Assembly (NCBI GenBank): GCA_029573925.1
Contig: JAKQBV010000016.1
Coordinates: forward strand, 1 to 6,818
Length of the DNA stretch: 6,818 bases
Direction: 5' to 3'
DNA from: a bacterium
Lineage (GTDB): Bacteria; UBP15; UBA6099
In this document: piece by piece, positions 5,742-6,818 of the stretch
Layout: every line of letters starts with the position of its first letter
Numbering within the stretch: the stretch's first letter is position 1
Position numbers and translations under genes: made by a program
The notes under the pieces: model-generated
What the model saw: only the letters and a program-made list of their open reading frames with translations
Told to the model about the DNA's origin: nothing
The model's database searches: none

Positions 5742-6677
5742 ATGAGAAGAATAATCAACACATCGGCGGTCGCGGCGCTCGCGCTTTTTGCCGCTGTTAT
5801 GGCAGCGCCTGTTTTCGCCGCCTCGTCCGACTCCGAGAAAGAAATCGTATCGGTATTCGAATCGCTTTGCGGCAACGCTGAAAAGAAGGTGGGCATACAT
5901 GTGAAACCGGCTTCGCCAGCTCCCGGCAAATCTTTCTCCACCGGCGCGGTCTCGTTTCTTTCATACGAGTTTGCGTCCGGCATGTGGATATTCAGGGAAA
6001 TCGAGACGTCGGACACCGGAGCGAAAAAAGTTTCCGGCGCGTGGAAGAATGTTCCGTTGGTTTCCGTATCCGGCGAAAAAACATTCAAAGACGTCTACAT
6101 AGACGACGCGTCCGTGCGCGCATACTCCGGAGAGGCTCTCGACCGCGCCCGACTCGAATATCTCATCTCTCTTGATGGAATATCTTTTGACGGAACTTTA
6201 CTGAAACAGGCCGCAAGCGAGCCCGCCGTTTCTGAGAAGGTTGCCGTGCGACAACTTCCCTCTCAGGCTTATTCTCAGGACTCCATCCCGGAGCCTGTCA
6301 TGAAGCTTATAATGGAAAAGCTGGATCCCGTGGTCTACACAGGGCTTATCATAGACGCGACGGAGGTTGGCGCGAAAAGAACCCTCTCGCCGAACATCGT
6401 CACTTCCGACGGAAAAATCCTTCACGGTTTCGACAAGGAAATGAACACTTACAAGGACATCGACGGCAAAGACGTTATCAGGTACGCGCGTTCAGTCGAT
6501 GAAGCAAAGGAACAGAAGGCAAACATCGGAACGGAGCCGCTGGTGATAAAGGCTGTCGGCGCGACGGGCCATTTCAAAGGCGACATCCTTATTTCGGATG
6601 AAGACGCAAAGGCGATTCTTGAGGCTGAAAAACACGGAAAATTTCTTTCCAACAGAAAAGTAATTATAGCGCTCTGA
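5742..6677 (+). CDS. Exported protein of unknown function with a conserved-looking C-terminal domain
   Basis: The 311-residue protein begins with a classical Sec signal peptide: RR at 2-3, a hydrophobic core at 8-21, and probable cleavage after APVFA (residue 26). There is no lipobox Cys, so it is likely periplasmic. The middle part (30-180) has no motif I recognise. The C-terminal part (about 195-311) contains YTGLIIDATEVGAKRTLSPN (199-218), DGKILHGFDKE (223-233), EPLVIKAVGATG (265-276) and DILISDEDAKAILEAE (281-296), and ends in KVIIAL. From memory this pattern (YTGL-IDA ... SP-I ... G-xxYG ... ISxxDA ... VxI-L) recurs in exported proteins of several diderm groups, sometimes annotated near the LPP20/FlgT-like envelope proteins. 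I offer that as a lead, not an assignment. It has its own good ribosome binding site. The 75-base gap before it and the 45-base gap to trxB leave co-transcription open. Confidence 0.85.
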   Translation: MRRIINTSAVAALALFAAVMAAPVFAASSDSEKEIVSVFESLCGNAEKKVGIHVKPASPAPGKSFSTGAVSFLSYEFASGMWIFREIETSDTGAKKVSGAWKNVPLVSVSGEKTFKDVYIDDASVRAYSGEALDRARLEYLISLDGISFDGTLLKQAASEPAVSEKVAVRQLPSQAYSQDSIPEPVMKLIMEKLDPVVYTGLIIDATEVGAKRTLSPNIVTSDGKILHGFDKEMNTYKDIDGKDVIRYARSVDEAKEQKANIGTEPLVIKAVGATGHFKGDILISDEDAKAILEAEKHGKFLSNRKVIIAL

Positions 6678-6687
6678 CGACACATGC

Positions 6688-6701
6688 CCGCGAACGCGCG
6701 G
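6688..6701. repeat. Short GC hairpin between the exported-protein gene and trxB
   Basis: CCGCG (6688-6692) pairs with CGCGG (6697-6701) around a 4-base loop. There is no T-run after it, so it is not a clear terminator. The stem is only five pairs, and such a pairing is not rare in GC-rich sequence. Confidence 0.3.
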
Positions 6702-6711
6702 CTTCGATAGC

Positions 6712-6716
6712 AAGGG
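6712..6716 (+). promoter_or_regulatory. Ribosome binding site supporting a TTG start for trxB
   Basis: AAGGG lies six bases before TTG 6723. A TAG at 6708-6710 closes this frame upstream, so TTG 6723 is the first usable start in the frame that encodes the flavoprotein motif. Confidence 0.6.
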
Positions 6717-6722
6717 AAACGG

Positions 6723-6818
6723 TTGACACATGGCATTCAAACAGGAAGGTATGACGTTGTGATAATAGGGTCAGGGCCGGCGGGTCTGACGTGCGCGCTA
6801 TACTGCGCGCGAGCAGGA
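6723..6818 (+). CDS. trxB: Thioredoxin-disulfide reductase-type flavoprotein, N-terminal fragment (continues beyond the right edge)
   Basis: Only 32 residues are visible. YDVVIIGSGPAGL (10-22) is the FAD-binding Rossmann motif Gly-x-Gly-x-x-Gly (G16, G18, G21) placed close to the N-terminus. It is followed by TCALYCARAG, which matches the 'TAA-YAARA' pattern of low-molecular-weight thioredoxin reductases. TrxB reduces thioredoxin with NADPH in the cytoplasm. The redox CxxC lies outside the window, so a related enzyme such as a ferredoxin/flavodoxin-NADP reductase or other TrxB-like protein cannot be excluded. The start is read as TTG 6723 (MTHGIQTGRYDVV). The nearby ATG 6730 is in another frame and stops after ten codons. 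The two cysteines at 24 and 28 are unusual where alanines are common. Confidence 0.75.
   Translation, partial: MTHGIQTGRYDVVIIGSGPAGLTCALYCARAG

Noticed and set aside
6723..6755. TTGACA (6723-6728) as the -35 box of a promoter inside the trxB start
   Set aside because: It is a perfect -35 hexamer, but no -10-like hexamer lies 16-18 bases downstream. The nearest candidates (TATGAC at 6750, GATAAT at 6761) are too far away, and the bases are explained by the TTG start codon.
1..6818. CRISPR array, tRNA, rRNA, insertion sequence or riboswitch
   Set aside because: I looked for regularly spaced repeats, cloverleaf patterns with CCA ends, transposase motifs and a preQ1-type leader before tgt, and saw none. 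tgt starts inside the preceding gene, leaving no leader.

Overview
The window reads as a single rightward transcription unit (about 431 to the right edge, all on the + strand) from a diderm bacterium, preceded by the tail of an unrelated, more AT-rich gene. The coding sequence from 431 onward is rich in G and C at third codon positions. TTG is used as a start codon at least once with good support (tgt) and probably twice (trxB). Lgt, YajC, a SPOR-type envelope protein and a signal-peptide protein point to a Gram-negative-type cell. The mix of genes, with lgt, rluD-type, tgt and yajC adjacent, would fit Synergistota or a similar deep-branching diderm phylum, but this is only an impression from gene order and I cannot prove it from the sequence.

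Layout. 1-279: C-terminal part of an unidentified helical, charged protein. 280-430: AT-rich spacer with a perfect 8-bp inverted repeat just after that gene, then the probable promoter region of the next block. 431-901 and 903-1610: a small four-helix membrane protein and, one base later, a soluble beta/alpha-barrel protein. Both are of unknown function and almost certainly co-translated. 1631-2512: lgt. 2517-3542: RluD/RluA-family pseudouridine synthase. 3532-4644: tgt, starting at TTG inside the previous gene. 4637-4921: yajC, overlapping tgt. 4932-5666: membrane-anchored SPOR-like protein. 5667-5741: short gap with a strong GC hairpin. 5742-6677: exported protein of unknown function. 6723-right edge: N-terminus of a thioredoxin-reductase-type flavoprotein, probably trxB.

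How the genes fit together. The core is housekeeping work on RNA modification (RluD-like, Tgt) and the cell envelope (Lgt lipid-modifies lipoproteins, YajC is a SecDF accessory protein, SPOR proteins bind septal peptidoglycan). Spacing from lgt to the SPOR gene is 10 nt or less, with two overlaps, so this is a tightly coupled operon. The less ordinary parts are the uncharacterised membrane/barrel pair at the left, the altered zinc-binding motif in Tgt (a ligand Cys replaced by Gly), the replacement of the usual secD/secF by a SPOR gene after yajC, and the unknown exported protein next to trxB. I see no CRISPR array, tRNA, rRNA, transposase or phage gene. I found no clear evidence of a wholly new system. 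The best candidate for something undescribed is the 431-1610 gene pair.
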